This document shows positions 1 to 12,603 of a stretch of DNA of 64,000 nucleotides, in pieces. Source of the stretch: Ochotona curzoniae (lineage: Eukaryota > Chordata > Mammalia > Lagomorpha > Ochotonidae); the NCBI RefSeq assembly GCF_017591425.1, contig NW_024466607.1, forward strand, positions 18,918,501 to 18,982,500, in the 5' to 3' direction. Each line of letters begins with the position of its first letter. The first letter of the stretch is position 1. Below the pieces are notes generated by a model. That model had not been told where the DNA came from, searched no databases, and was given only the letters and a program-made list of their open reading frames with translations. A program made the translations under genes and the position numbers.

Positions 1-480
1 GCCAGTGTTGGTGTTTTGGGGGAGGGAGAATTTGATTTTGGAACTGTGTGCAGTTTGAGAATTGGCGAGTGCACCCTCATGCTCTGGCTCATTCCTGGTG
101 TCCTGAATGATCAGACTTAAGACTGAGCTTTAAGCCAGAAGCTGGGAAACCAGTCCAGGTATACCACTTGAGCCATCACTGCTGCCTTCCAATGTCTGAC
201 AGAAGCACGGGGTCAGGGCGCAGAACTGGAGTATTGAACACAGACTCTCCGATATGGGATATAGATGTCTTTGTGGGAATCTTAACGGGATAAGTGCCTG
301 CTCCTCCTAATTATTTCTTATGCAAATCAGTTAGTGAACTGAGATGGTGAAGATACCATAAGAATGCAGAGCCATCAATATAGCTTATATTTTGTATTTT
401 AAGAGGTTGTGTCTGAGTGTAAAACCTGTTTCTTTGGCTTCTTGGGTGTTTGTGCAGTGTGTAACCCATTTCCCTCTGAA

Positions 481-544
481 GATCTACATCTCTTTTCTTT
501 CCTCTGTTTTGCGATCTACAGCTCTTTTCTTTCCTCTGTTTTGC
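481..544. repeat. Tandem duplication, 2 x 32 bp
   Basis: GATCTACATCTCTTTTCTTT… (481-512) is repeated at 513-544 with a single difference (T to G at unit position 9). The unit is pyrimidine-rich. Confidence 0.95.
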
Positions 545-1694
545 CATCCCTGTTCAAAGACATCTCAATACAAATTACAGAAAACACACACAACATTACT
601 TACATGGGTTAAAGATGTGTCTGTGTGTGTTTTGAATGATCATCTATCTTCTCAAAGCTCTGTCTCTTGAAGTTGGTAATTGAAGGCTGGGACAGGCAGT
701 TTACAAGAGTGTGGGTTTCGGGGGTGAGGGGACGCCCTCCTGCTTGATGAAGGCCACGTGTGAACAGAGGGCTGCATCAGATACTAAACAAGTGACATGT
801 GTCTTAGAGTGTTCTCCAGGCCAGCAGAATTGTGACTGGCGTCTCAGGATCCTGCACCTGCAGTGTTAGAAGACAGGGTCCACTGTCCAGTCCATCCAGC
901 GACTGCCAAAGAGGCTGACTTGGCAGGCCTTTGGCTGGGAGTGCAGCGATCACCCAGTTTGCATTTGTCTCTGGATGAGCTGCTGTTTCTCTCCTCATGA
1001 TATTGTGTGAAGGACAAAGCCCAGCCTACACGCTCAGCTCCTTTTCTAATCAAGTGGTAGCCAGGCTATTGAACATGATGATTGTCCCAGTCGTCCTTGT
1101 CACTTGGTCTGTGAGGCAGAGCGAGAATCTCGGCAGCTCTTGGAAATACCGGATCTCATACAGGGATGTTGGATGCAGAGGCAGTGTCCAGCCCATGATG
1201 CCTCTCTCTGGATCCAGGCCTTCTTTCTGGGCTGGCAGACTGATTACTGGCAGTGGGGTGAACTGTCAAGCTGCTGCTGCTGAGTTGCTTTGGTAATCAA
1301 AGCCCCACATGTATAAAACTCAACAGCCTTTGCAGTTACCTTTCTTGAAATACCATGGCTTTTGAGTCTGCTGCCCTTTTCAGGAATTAAATGATCGATT
1401 CACCTGCTCCTGCTGCCTCACATTAGCATAATGGGGGGAATTATCTCACAGGACTCATAAGGTAGTCAGTGGGTTGACTAATGTTCTCCAGGTCTACTCA
1501 AAGACTGTCACTGTCAATGTTATCATTCATCCACGTGGCTTAGCTGAGAGACGCTTAGTTTGCACTCTCCTGGAGGCTGACATCTGGGTGCCAGCACTGT
1601 GGCATTCTGGTTCTCTTTTGCAGGTGTAAGGGCAGTTAGCATCCTACTGTTGCCTCAGATGGCAGACAGGAGAGAGATAGTAGGTGTCTTTTTT

Positions 1695-1800
1695 TCTATA
1701 AGGAAATCCTGTTACTCCCAACATGCCCCACCTCCAAACACAGTCACTTTGAGTTTCAACACAGAAATTTGGGAGAATACAGACTTTCATAGCAGTGCCC
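1695..1800 (-). mobile_element. MaLR-like LTR fragment
   Basis: The - strand reads as a diverged MLT/MST-type segment (…TGTGTTGAAACTCAAAGTGAC…GGAGGTGGGGC…), recognised from memory of mammalian MaLR LTRs. Short and decayed, with uncertain ends. Confidence 0.4.
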
Positions 1801-1899
1801 TTACTTGGAAAAAAATTCCTTTGCAATGGTAACTACCTAAGGGCTTTGAGATATGGCCATGTTGGATCCAGGTTGGGCCCTCAGCCTCCCCATGGTGGT

Positions 1900-2182
1900 C
1901 CTTCCAAGAAAAGGGAGTTACACAGAGGGTGGACATGCTGTGGTGGAAGCAGAGATAGGAGTGTTGCACTTACAGGCCAAGGAAGACCAGTGTTTGTCGG
2001 CAACCACAGGAAGCTGCAAGAAGGGCATGGAATGGTTCCTGCCGAAGCGTGTTAAAGGAACCAGCCCTGCTCATACCTCGATTTCAGGCTTCTGGCTTCT
2101 AGAACTGGAGCGAATATATTTCTTATTCTCTTTAAACCACCCCCTGGTAATAATTTGTTATGACAACACTAGGAACTAATAC
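1900..2182 (+). mobile_element. MaLR-like LTR, 3' part
   Basis: It follows the order of blocks typical of mammalian MLT1-type LTRs: GCAGAGATAGGAGTG, TACAGGCCAAGGAAGACC, GGCAACCACAGGAAGCTG, a Cys/Pro-like GC stretch, CTTCTGGCTTCTAGAACTG, TTTAAACCACCCCCTGG and TTATGACAACACTAGGAACTAATAC. About 280 bp, strongly diverged but in correct order. Confidence 0.65.
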
Positions 2183-2554
2183 TCTAGATTTAACTCTGTA
2201 AAATAGCCAAGGGTTTTCTGAGTCCTGTTGGTTTCTCAAGTTACCATCAAACAAGGCCCCATTGCAGATCTAGAGAACATGAAGATCATGGGAGACAAGT
2301 AATGACGGAGAAATTAAGTCTGAATTGAAGGTGACGGGACAAGTTGTGTCGCGTGTGATTCTGGATGGGTTCCAGGCCCAGAGAGAACATACTGATGTGG
2401 CCTTTGATGAAATTTTAAAAACATCTGCAGATTTCATAATGGCATCATCTGAGTGTTAATATTGTAGTTTTGTTCTTGGGAACTAAGGAAGTTGTTGGTT
2501 TGCTATAATGGTTTGTAGAGAATTTGAGTGAAGGATATATGGGAGTTTGAAAAA

Positions 2555-2730
2555 GTATTCTATGTTTATTTGAAAGGTAGACTTACAAAGAGAGGAGAGA
2601 TGGAGAGAGGAAAGAATGAGAGAAAAAATCTTCCATCTAGCGGTTGACTCCCCAGATGGCCACAACGGGCAAAGCTGGGAATATGTAATGCCAGGAACCG
2701 GGGTGTCTACCGGATCTGTATGTGGGATTT
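2555..2730 (-). mobile_element. C-SINE, truncated
   Basis: On the + strand TTTATTTGAAAGGTAGACTTACAAAGAGAGGAGAG is the complement of a lagomorph C-SINE tail, followed by TCTTCCATCTAGCGGTTGACTCCCCAGATGGCCACAACGG. It stops before the tRNA-like head. Confidence 0.7.
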
Positions 2731-4191
2731 TAAAAAATATATTTTTTTTCCTGAGGTCAAATTATTTCATGATGAAAACATGAAGTTGTGGTTTTATTGG
2801 TTTATAGGAGAAAAATGGGAAGGAAAGAAGCTTGGGAGAGTTCTTCTGTATGTATCAACATTGGTGAGCTGGTTTGTGTGTCTGTTTTTGCTGTGAAAAT
2901 ACAGGTGTTATCTTTCAGGTCACCAGTGATTTGCTCCTTGTACAAGTGAGGAAGTTGCATTTTTTTTTTTAAGATGATCTCTTAACAGTGTGACAAGTCT
3001 CATTCGCAGTAACAGATCCCAGTGTTCCTTGCCCTTCCCTTGGCAGCGGATGCTGTGCTACGGTGATGGATCTGAGAACTAGGCTCGAGGCTTGCTAAAG
3101 GGACCAGTGAAGGTGTGAGGGAGTTTGCCAAACACATTGTCTTTCATAGACAGAGAGGGGAGGGATCAGTTTTACATTAGAAGGTTGATTGTTGTTCTCT
3201 CGGTTACATGATGATAGCTTTTGGTTTCTTTTTAATCTTTTTTTTTTTAAGACGGGATATTTTTATTAATTGAATTATCCTTGGGAAAGAATAAAGCTCT
3301 TTCTAGAGGTGATTTTCACTTCCTGACCTTTCAAAGAGCTATCAGTTTCATTGGAGATCAAAAGCCCCAAGTGAAAAGCTATTGCCAAATACATTTGTTA
3401 TCGTGCTTTTCCTCCACCCGGACAAGGAACTTGGCTGTTGCTGAAGGCTGCCACTGTGACAGCGTGGCCTGCGTCTTGGTGGTGTGGTCACTCTAAAGTA
3501 CCCAAGTGAGGAACAGTCCTTCAAGATTTCTCTTTAAAAAAAAAAAAGGTCTGTGCATTTTATCAAAAGGTTGTGCTTGTGTTTCTCTTTGGTTTTAGGA
3601 TTCGCAGTTGTACATCCTTAATATATTCATCCCAAGATGCCTTTGTGCATCTGTTATATATTTCCATATTGTTTTTGCTAATAGTTTTGGAGAGATTTTA
3701 AACATTTGGACTTTTTTTCTCTCTTACTTTAAAGGCAATGTCTGGAGAAAGTTAAGGACCCAAAAAGTTATTAATTTTTTTGTACTTTTCATTTTACCAT
3801 ACGTAGTTGATTGCTTTCAAGACAAAAGGGCTGGTTTTCTCTCCTTTTCTTCTTAAACAGATTTGGTGCTCATCAAGGGGCTTGGGGCAACCCTCTGGTA
3901 TGAATTTTTACTGATCCCATATGCTAATTAACTATGCCCTTATCTGTTGTAATTCAATTGTAAGAGATAGGATCTCCATGGTGAATGCATAATCTGTTTT
4001 AGAGAAAAGATATGGGACAACTGAATATGAAGTTAAGTATCTATTTCAAGTGACATTTTAGCTCTTCAGGAGTTTTACCTTTTATGATGGGCTGTTCTTT
4101 TGGAAACAGACTTTCTTATTCTTCTTGAGATCCGCAGGTCTCATGGTGACTATGCCTTTTTTTTTTTTTACTTTTAACCTTTGCTCTGTTA

Positions 4192-4225
4192 TCATGGGAT
4201 GTCCTTCTGTTGGAACATCCCATGA
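4192..4225. repeat. Perfect inverted repeat (11-bp stem)
   Basis: TCATGGGATGT (4192-4202) pairs perfectly with ACATCCCATGA (4215-4225) across a 12-base loop. It stands in unique intronic sequence just after a T-run. Confidence 0.85.
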
Positions 4226-4660
4226 CTAACATATATTTCAGTGCTTATGAAAGTTCATTCTATTCTGATAATGTAAATGCCATCCAAATGGCAGCAGTAT
4301 TAAACTTTCATGTCCACTAATTCACACGCAAAATAAAACCAGGCTGTTGAGAAATCATCAGGCAGACCGAAGGGTAAAATCAAAGACGATAAAATTTAAA
4401 ACAAAAAAAAAAACCCTGACTTGAATGCTAGTTGTACAGATGGCTTGTCTCAAGTGCATTTAATTGTTCTCAAATATGGTAGAACTCCAAAATAGTCCTA
4501 AAAGTTTGGTTCACTTATACTGTATTTCTGGCAATCTGGGTTACAAATGAGTCAAATGAATTACAGAAACTAACATCAGGATAGCAAACTATTAACTTCT
4601 GTATTGTTAGAAGATTTGACTCTACAAATAGGAAAATAACATTTGGGTAATGCAGTCTTT

Positions 4661-4962
4661 TTGTTTTTTCAAAAGTTTATTTGCTTGTTTGTTTATTTGC
4701 AAGGCAGAGTGGCAGAGGAAGAGGTAAAGACACAGAGATCTTCCACCTGCCAGTTGAGGACTGAGTGCCTGTAAGGGCCCAAGCTGGATCAGACCTAAGC
4801 TGGGATCCAGGCACTCCCTTCAGGTCCTCATGTGGGAGACTGGGATTCAAGCACTTATACCATTATCTGCTGCTTCTCAGGCACATAGCAGGGAAGCAGA
4901 TGGGGTAGTGGAGTAGCCAGGACTTGAACAGGCACTCCCATGTGGAATACAAGCTTGACAGA
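4661..4962 (-). mobile_element. C-SINE, old
   Basis: Near full-length reverse copy: T-rich tail, GCAAGGCAGAGTGGCAGAGG, TCTTCCACCTGCCAGTTG, GGGATCCAGGCACTCCC and CAGGACTTGAACAGGCACTC. Diverged head, no clear target-site duplication. Confidence 0.75.
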
Positions 4963-6415
4963 GTACATCTCTGACCTACTCGGAATTTTAAGAAGCCTTG
5001 GAAAGCATGTTCATATTTAAACATTGCCATCCACAATCTGTAAGTAGCTCTGTGCTTGAAGATTTTTGGAGCTTAACTCCCATTCCTGAAGGCCTGCATT
5101 GTTCATACTCATTTTTGTAGCAGCTGGCTTCTTCCTTTTCGGGGGTGGATCCTGTTAAATATGTATGGCCTGCTTAGTTTTATTTTAGTTTCAATACATT
5201 GTTTCTTCTCTTTCTTTGTTATTTGTAGGATATAATCTGCCAGACTTGTAGCAATAGTTCCTATGAAGCATTTATTTTTGAAGTCTTTGATTTTTTTTTT
5301 TTCATCCTGAGAGATGTTTTGCATTAAACTTTCCTTACTAGTGGTTGATAGATTTTCTTCTATTTGCTAGGCAGTTTTAGAATGCCAAAACAATTCCCTG
5401 TGCACAAGTATAGTATCAAAATGTTTCACCTGAGGAAAAATTCTGTCAAATTTTAACTCTTCAACTGAATTAGTGACTTTGTGGAGTCCTTAGGTTACCT
5501 GAGTTTCATCATCTCTGAAACCCAAAGGTTTCATCCCCTTCCCAGCAGGAACATCCTAAAGTTCTTTGAAGAACTCATTTTCGTAACAGTTGGTCTTGAA
5601 TTCAAATCCAAGGTTTGATAGGTTTAAGCTGATCAACATGTCCCATGGCCTTCCTGTGATTAAACACTTGAGGGCTGTGTGTAGAGTGGTCAAAATCGAT
5701 AGAAATTTCAGAGACGTCTGAAGACCCCTCATTCTGTCTGTGAGTAGGATATGAACATGTTTGTGGTCCCATAACAGGAAAGGATGGACATTCTGGAGCA
5801 AGGGCTGCAATGTGAGAGAGGAAGGTTTTGAGGATGAAGCCAATCCTTTAGGATGCCAAATAGAGAGAAACCCAGTGACGAAACCTTTCTGAATCAATCC
5901 ACTCTTAGTCAAATTTACTATTTTTTTTTTTTAAATTTGAGGGACACTATTTTTAAAGATGTTTTGAGTAGAGCTTTTTGTTGCTTAAATTTAAAATATT
6001 CCCAGTTTGAAGAAGTAGAGAGTGTGTTGTCATTAGTGATAGAAACTTTCCTAAGTAGCTTCTTTTTAAATAACTCTGTAGGTTATTTATTGTCTGTTTC
6101 TTCTCTCATCAGGAAATCACTTTAGCTGGGGTACAGAGCGTGCTGAGCACATAAAAGGCCTTGGCCTTACCAGTGAAGGTTGGCCAAGTATTAAAAGTGC
6201 AATTATATTTTTGAATCCTATTTGATTGTATAATCAACTTTATAATATGAAGTTTCAAAAAACCAACCATAATCAGTCATTTCGGTTCCTCACAGAATGA
6301 GGTGGGTCATCGTGTTCAACTTGGTTTGCATTGAGTAGGCCCAATATATTGCCAGTTTTTTCTGTTGGTACTTAACAACAAGACCAAAAAGTCATCCAGT
6401 TTGGATGCTAAATTC

Positions 6416-6929
6416 TGTGGTCGTTGTTAGCTTTGATTGCCACAAACCGACGAAAGCCAGGCACAGCAAGTCGCACGAGAGGTCTTTACTTCAGCAAGTG
6501 AGGTGGCCTTAGAAGAAGGGACAGAGAGATAGGCAGTGGGAAAACTGATGTGACACAGATCAGAGAATGAGCCTGAAGAACTGCTCCCTGGTGGGAGACA
6601 GCCTAGGACCGCTTCCAAAGGGCAGGTGATCCATGTGAGAAACATGGGCACCCAGGGTGTACAGCACTTTTATACATCTTAGGTGAGGGGCATGGGGGCA
6701 GTTCCTCAGTTCGTGCAGTTGCTTTTGCTCAGCCCAACAGCCATCCTGGCTTCGAACAATGTAATTAAGCGTATATCCTTTGCTTTATTTCACGAGCCAT
6801 TACTACGGCAAGAGAAAGAGAACTTTAAGCTTCTGTTCTTGACACTTAGGGGTAAGGAGTTAGTACACACAAGCTACAGAAAGTCCGTAAATGGAGTCGT
6901 CCCATTTCATTTAATTTGGCTCGACCACT
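6416..6929 (-). mobile_element. Probable solo LTR of an endogenous retrovirus
   Basis: About 514 bp on the - strand, with near-perfect terminal inverted repeats (TGTGGTCG at 6416-6423 and CGACCACT at 6922-6929). It has an LTR-like order of signals: a TATAAAAG box (complement of 6667-6674) and, 180 bp further on, an AGTAAA poly(A)-like signal (complement of 6485-6490), followed by a CTCTCGTGCGACTTGC-type U5. No internal retroviral sequence adjoins either end, so it looks like a recombined solo LTR. I found no clear target-site duplication, which leaves the exact ends open. Confidence 0.6.
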
Positions 6930-9867
6930 GTTGTTCAGTAAGCCAAGGAATTAGTTGATAGAAGAATTTGCAGGGTGGATGTGATCTAGTGGAAAGACAG
7001 CTGGAGTTCTTATTGATAGTTCTTGGCCAACATTAATAAGCACTGGCATGGTTCCTAGTGTGTATAGTATTTTTTTGGAAGCAGTTTAAATTTCCAGTGG
7101 TAGACTTTAGGAAGTTTACAACCTATAGATATTTACATGAAATTGGACATCCAGAGCAAATCGTTCTAGTCTTGTGAACCCGCTAGCTTGGCACTGTGCA
7201 CATCAAAGCCACCTCCGCTCAGAACACTCTGCTTCCTGGAGTCTGTGAGTGGTGGATCTTTCCAGAAATTTATAGGCAGAGGATATCGCTCCCTTCCTGG
7301 AATGTCTTTCCAAACTCTTCCCAGGGTTAACTTCTGATTCCTGCTTACACTGCCCTGCAGGGCTATAGTCAGAGGCACATGTTGAAAGTTTGGATGTTAG
7401 GGACTTGAATGGCTTCAACGGTTTGCCAGTTTCAGAGCTGGAAGGTATAGAAGACGCAGGAGCACGTGTATGTTATTAAAGATGAAAGTCCATTTTGTTT
7501 GTACAATAGTGTATTTCTATGTTCCCTGCCACTCTGCATACTAATGGAATGCCATGAGGGCTCCGCCGTGGTGTTGCCCTGTGGGAGGAGTTAGTGGTGC
7601 CAGAGCTTAGAGCCATCAGAGTCACATTTATTCTCCCAACCCCTGGCATGTTTGGGCCACAGTCTTGATTTCCTCAATATCCGCACAATACCTGTGTTTC
7701 TTTCATCCTTTTATTGAAATTGATTCACTCTTTTTAGTGGCCCAAATAAAAATTTAGTCTCATTTGGATCAATAAATTCTTGGTAACCATGAGTCAAGCA
7801 TGTTGGGGGAAAATGTCCTTAAGATTACGAAATGTAGAATTCCTAATGTGTTTAAAAGTTACTGTATGTTCTCCTTGGCATCACCTGGGCCAGGTTGTGG
7901 TGTTGGAGGGGTGAGGACAGGGCATACACCCCTTTTCCTTCCATGGCTCAAGTAGGAAGCGATCAAGATTTCTTTGGCTATGTATTCCCCAGCCCTCTGG
8001 CATCAGCCTTGCATTAGACAAGAAGTGATCTTTTCACGTGAGTTTATAAGCAAATGAAATCTAAAATCATTCCATGACTTGATGTGGTCTATCTTGACCA
8101 CAAGTCCAGACCATTTATTGTGGACACTTCTTCCTTCTTCACCTCCATCTTCCAGTGGCACAATCCAGCAGGTGTGTCTCCAGGGAGAAAATTACATCTG
8201 CGCTGCTAGCCCCACTCCCAACTGTGATTTTTGCCGCCGTGTTGCCAGCGGAGTGTGGGCAGGACTTAGGGCTGAGCACAGCATGCTGATCGCCTCCTGT
8301 TCTCCTCACATCTCCTCACACAGGTGCCTTGTGTTGGAACGTGTCCTTCAGTTGACCCTGAGAGTCACCTTTCACCTCCTTTACTTGTCTTCCTCACCCA
8401 CATAACAGATTTTTTAGGTCGGTGTCCCTGTGACAGATGTTATAAAGCAGTACAGAACATGAATCCTAAATTATACTTCAACAAAGCTGTTTAAACCAAG
8501 CAAGGGAAATGAATTCCTTTCCCTTGTCCCCGCATGCCCCACCCAGGCGGCCCACTGCTAAAGCGAGATTTAGAGCTCTACCTTATCTTTCCAATGTAAA
8601 CTTCCTTTTGGAGCCAACAGAATCAGGCCTTCGCCTCTGGGTGTTGAAAACAAAGGGTAAACTTCAACTTGGCCCCATTTCCTTCACTAATGTGATTCAC
8701 TCATCTTCCTGCCCATGAAGTTGGTGCTGTGATGGCTCAGACATACCCATTCCCTCCTGTGGCTTCTCATGCCTGCTCCTGTCCCCAAGCCTGCTGGCCT
8801 GCTTTCCCTTGTCCAACCTGCAGCTCTGTTTTCTCACCAGCAGGATCCCTGACAGTACCTTAATTGCTACATGCATTTATGCAGTTCCCTGGCAATTATA
8901 TTTCAGCCCCTGTCAGGATACCTGCTAGCCTCGAGGCTGCGTTTATATTAAATATCAATAAAAAGCTGATAACATCAGCCCAGATGTCAAGCTCACAAAA
9001 TCATTTTACTGGGATCCGGGTCTGTCTGGAGGGTGGAAGGAAGGCATGTTTACATTTCCCTCCATCTTTCAAGAAGGTGGAAAAGAGAGGAACCTTTCTG
9101 AGACGGGCTCTGCTTCGCTTTGGCTTCTCTCCTTGGGGTGGCTTGTCATTTGTTCCAACATCAGTTCTTTCCAGAGTTCTTTCTGTGGGCGTCCATTCCT
9201 GCGCACAGTGTAGGTTGAAACTTCAAATATCATGTGCACGGTGCCTGTGGACTGAATGAGAGGAGCTGGGACAGAGGTCCAGCACGCAGTGTTCCAAGTT
9301 CCACCGCATCTTCCACGTGGAAGCTGGCCCAAGGCAGGAAAGAGTTCTAACTTAGCTGGTGCAGGAGTGCCACATGCAGAGCTCAAAAGCTGCACCAACA
9401 TATGTTGAATACACACTCTGTGGACACTGCTAGCTTCTCTCCACCACCGCAGGGCAAGCACAACCATCCTGTCCTCCTGATTGTAGTGCCCTGTAACCAT
9501 GCCCCTTTGCCCCTCCCACCTGCCCTTTATGGATTACTCTCCCCCACTAAACACCTTCCAGGGACTTCCCAGCCCTTGAGATCTCTAGACAGATTGTGGA
9601 CAAGGACAAGGACCTGTCTGCAAGGCCCTGCTTGATGCCTCTCCCCCTCCATCCCACCTCCGTCTTGTCCTTACTCCCAGCATACTTGGCATTTAAAGTG
9701 ATTTTGATTCTGCCCAAAGCACTCTGTATCCTCTATCCTGTACCAGCCTGCCCCTGCCCACACCTAAAAAATTGCCTGTTCATTCTGAAAATTCTGCTTG
9801 TCACTTCTGGACTGTAGCTTTATACAGGAACGCTAGCATGTGCCGGGCATACAATAGATATTCACAA

Positions 9868-11208
9868 TAGGTATTTATTATTATTGTTTTATTCTGATGA
9901 TCTTTACATAGTTGAGTAGGGTGCAAAGGGTTAAGGGTTACAGGAAAATGGGTAAGACCATTGTGCTCACATTCTCTTTATTTCTTTCTGTATCTGGAGA
10001 AAGGGGGAAGATAAAGAGAGAAGCCCTACCCAGCCTCCCGACCATTCCAGGGTCCCTGACATGGGGCATGCCTCGAGGGTCCTGCTCATGCAGTTTTGAT
10101 AGTTCAACAGTTCTGAATTGCTGCCAGTCTAGCCATTCTAAGCATGATGAAATCTTTCTAGAATCCTCTGGCAAACATAGTCCAATTTAGAGTCTCCGTT
10201 TACCCAGATTTTCACTGCCAACATATGGCTGGGGTACGTGATAGATTTGTTCTGTCCTCCGCCCTCTGTTATGGTACCAGGTGTCCTGTGCAGGTTCTGC
10301 TGTACTTCCATATCCTCCACATGCACCTGGATATGCTGTCCCCTGCTCTGTCTGAGCCACTGAGGAGGCTCAGCTTTGACACATGCACTCCATGATCAGA
10401 CCATGGAACCTGCACTTCTCTTTGTGGTTGGGATTCTGAGTCGAGCAGTTCACTTGGGGGAATCCCTAAAGAAATGTCATCTGTGGTGATCCCAGACCTG
10501 ATTCTTGTGTGTGCTTGTCAGTACAGGGTCCTGCACAGTCTGTTGCCCCAGTCAACTTATGCATATGCTGGTGGTTGCAGTTACTGGGTCAATTCTGTTT
10601 CCATCTCTATCTTCTAAATGAACCAATGGGTGTTGGAGTCCAGCCCGATCCTGTCCACCTCACACTTGGCCCTCACATAAACCACTGGGAGCTGTAGCCT
10701 AATCGGAGCAACCTACAGAAACCCCCACCAGGCCTGCCCCTTGCCCTGGTTGCCATGCATGCCAATATGTATGGCAGACTAGTCCAGTCTGTTCCACATC
10801 CCGTTCAGCTCTCATAAGTGAGAGTGGACATTGAAGCCTAGTTCAACCCAACCAGCCTTACTATCCAGCCCACACACATGCCGGTGGATACCACTCTGTC
10901 TAGCCATGCCTGCCCCAGTTCTGGTTCTCATGCTCACCAGTGAGAGTGGCAACCCAAGAGGGAGGTGCCCACTATTTCCTACTGGGCCCACTCCCACTCC
11001 CCCGTCATGCACTCTCCAGGTGGTTCTGCAGTTTAACTTGACAGAATTTGCCCCCCTACCAGCATCTGCCAGCTGATGTTGCGGCGAAGCCCAGCCAACC
11101 TACATCCATTCTGTCTTATGCTTGCACCAGTAGAATAGTCAACCCAACCTGGCTTTTCCCTGATCCAGCTCACATGAGACCAACAGATGTTGTAGCTCTG
11201 CCCTGTCT
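9868..11208 (-). mobile_element. L1-like retrotransposon 3' end, longer copy
   Basis: Homologous over about 850 bp to 13042-13726 and continuing further 5' (in - orientation) by about 490 bp. The T-rich left edge (9869-9898) is the complement of its A-rich tail. Its distal half is a degenerate tandem repeat (10620-11200). A diverged possible target-site duplication flanks it: TGCCGGGCATACAATAG near 9841 and TGCCAGGCACACAGTAG near 11213, 14 of 17 matching. That implies an older insertion than the copy at 13 kb. No transposase or reverse-transcriptase frame is present. Confidence 0.6.
10620..11200. repeat. Degenerate ~60-bp tandem repeat inside L1-like element
   Basis: Units centred on variants of ACCAGTGGGTGTTGCAGCC recur at about 10622, 10680, 10815, 10880, 10936, 11123 and 11176. 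They are followed by pyrimidine-rich filler, so the spacing is mostly 55-80 bp. Two units are present in the shorter copy at 13620-13710. The pattern resembles a decayed minisatellite within the element. Unit borders are approximate. Confidence 0.5.
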
Positions 11209-12233
11209 GGTCTGCCAGGCACACAGTAGGTAATCAGTGAAACTTTCTTTTCTGAGTGAATGCATTCATGCATATTATATCCGGTATAGGTGCTAAGGTA
11301 ATTTCAGGGTTTGGCATAATGTGGCATCATTTATGTCCTTTAAATGATTTATCCAATAGTAGGAAGAGATTACTATAGCTAAAAAAAATCACAAGGCGAG
11401 CAAAGGAAAGCCTGGGGGCAGATAGACCAAGGGTTGGATGTGGATGTGTATGTTGGCAAGAGTGTAGACTTGGGACCAATTCTGGAGCACATGGCTTGGA
11501 GTCTTAGACAAAGGTTTTTGTCTGAGCTGAGCTGATTGAGTAGGAACTAGTGATGCTTCTGGGGCAGGACAGGCATTCAGATTGGGGGATGAAGTCCAGA
11601 TTTTTAAGTCTCAGATATCAGGGAACCACTGTGTGTCCTACTCAACTGCCATTGTTCTAGTACTTGCTGGTGGGAGAAAAGCGGACCCCTATACCTATTC
11701 CATTTCCAAAGCTCAGGAAGGAGGTGGGCTCCAGCTCCTCAGTTTGTTGCTAGTGCTTTCAAGGGCAGCTTAGAGAATGGGGGAATGTCATATATGAAGT
11801 GAGGTGTTATAATAAGTTAATGAATGTCAGCAGAGTAGCCTTTTATTGAATGCCTTTTTTGAAGTGGTGGTCCCTTGAGCTGTACTTATCATTACTCTAG
11901 AGCATTTTAGCTGAGATCTGATGCCTTTTTTTTTAGATGCCCTTTCTGTAAGCTGACCCCACACCCAAACGCTAATGGTGATGAACTAGCCTCAGTAAAC
12001 TCTGGCACAAAAAAAAAATCTGAGGTGGATGCTCTCAGAAAGGATGCTTTACTTTATGTAGTTCTTGGAAATGCCTTGTCTTCGTCCAAATGGTCCTTTT
12101 CAGCTCACACACTTGTCATGGACCCCAGCAAGCCAAGCTGAAGGTTCCTTCTCCAAGTATCGCCCACCTCATTGGGCTGTTAACAGCTGAAACACACAGT
12201 GTGCTCTGAGCCATGTGCTGCCTGGTCTCTTTG

Positions 12234-12256
12234 TCCCCCCCCCCCAACCCCCCCCG
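12234..12256. repeat. Poly(C) tract
   Basis: C-run interrupted once by AA (CCCCCC…AACCCCCCCC). Simple low-complexity sequence. Confidence 0.9.
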
Positions 12257-12603
12257 TTACCCTATTTCATGCTCACTGTCTGGTAGACAGAATTTGTGTT
12301 TGAGGCCTGAGTTTAAGTCCTCCATTATCCAGCAGGTTGTACAAGAAACCAACATTACTCACCCGTGCCTTGGACAATGAATTTCACTGCTTTGTAGATT
12401 GTGTTCTTGTCTGTACAGTAGGACTGGGAGGAGTAGTTTGTATCTAAAAAGCATCATGTACCAGGTGTGCCAGTTCCTATTGCAGCTGCCACTGCCACCA
12501 CCACCAGCAGTAGCATCAGCATCACTACTACTTGATTTCTATCATGGAATTTTCTTCTTAATATCTCTGATAAATAATTACAGGTAATTTGTTTAAGAAA
12601 ATA

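Noticed and set aside
9069..9500. 143-residue - strand frame and 131-residue + strand frame at the same place
   Set aside because: Both strands are open over the same GC-rich stretch, composition is not protein-like, and no motif is seen.
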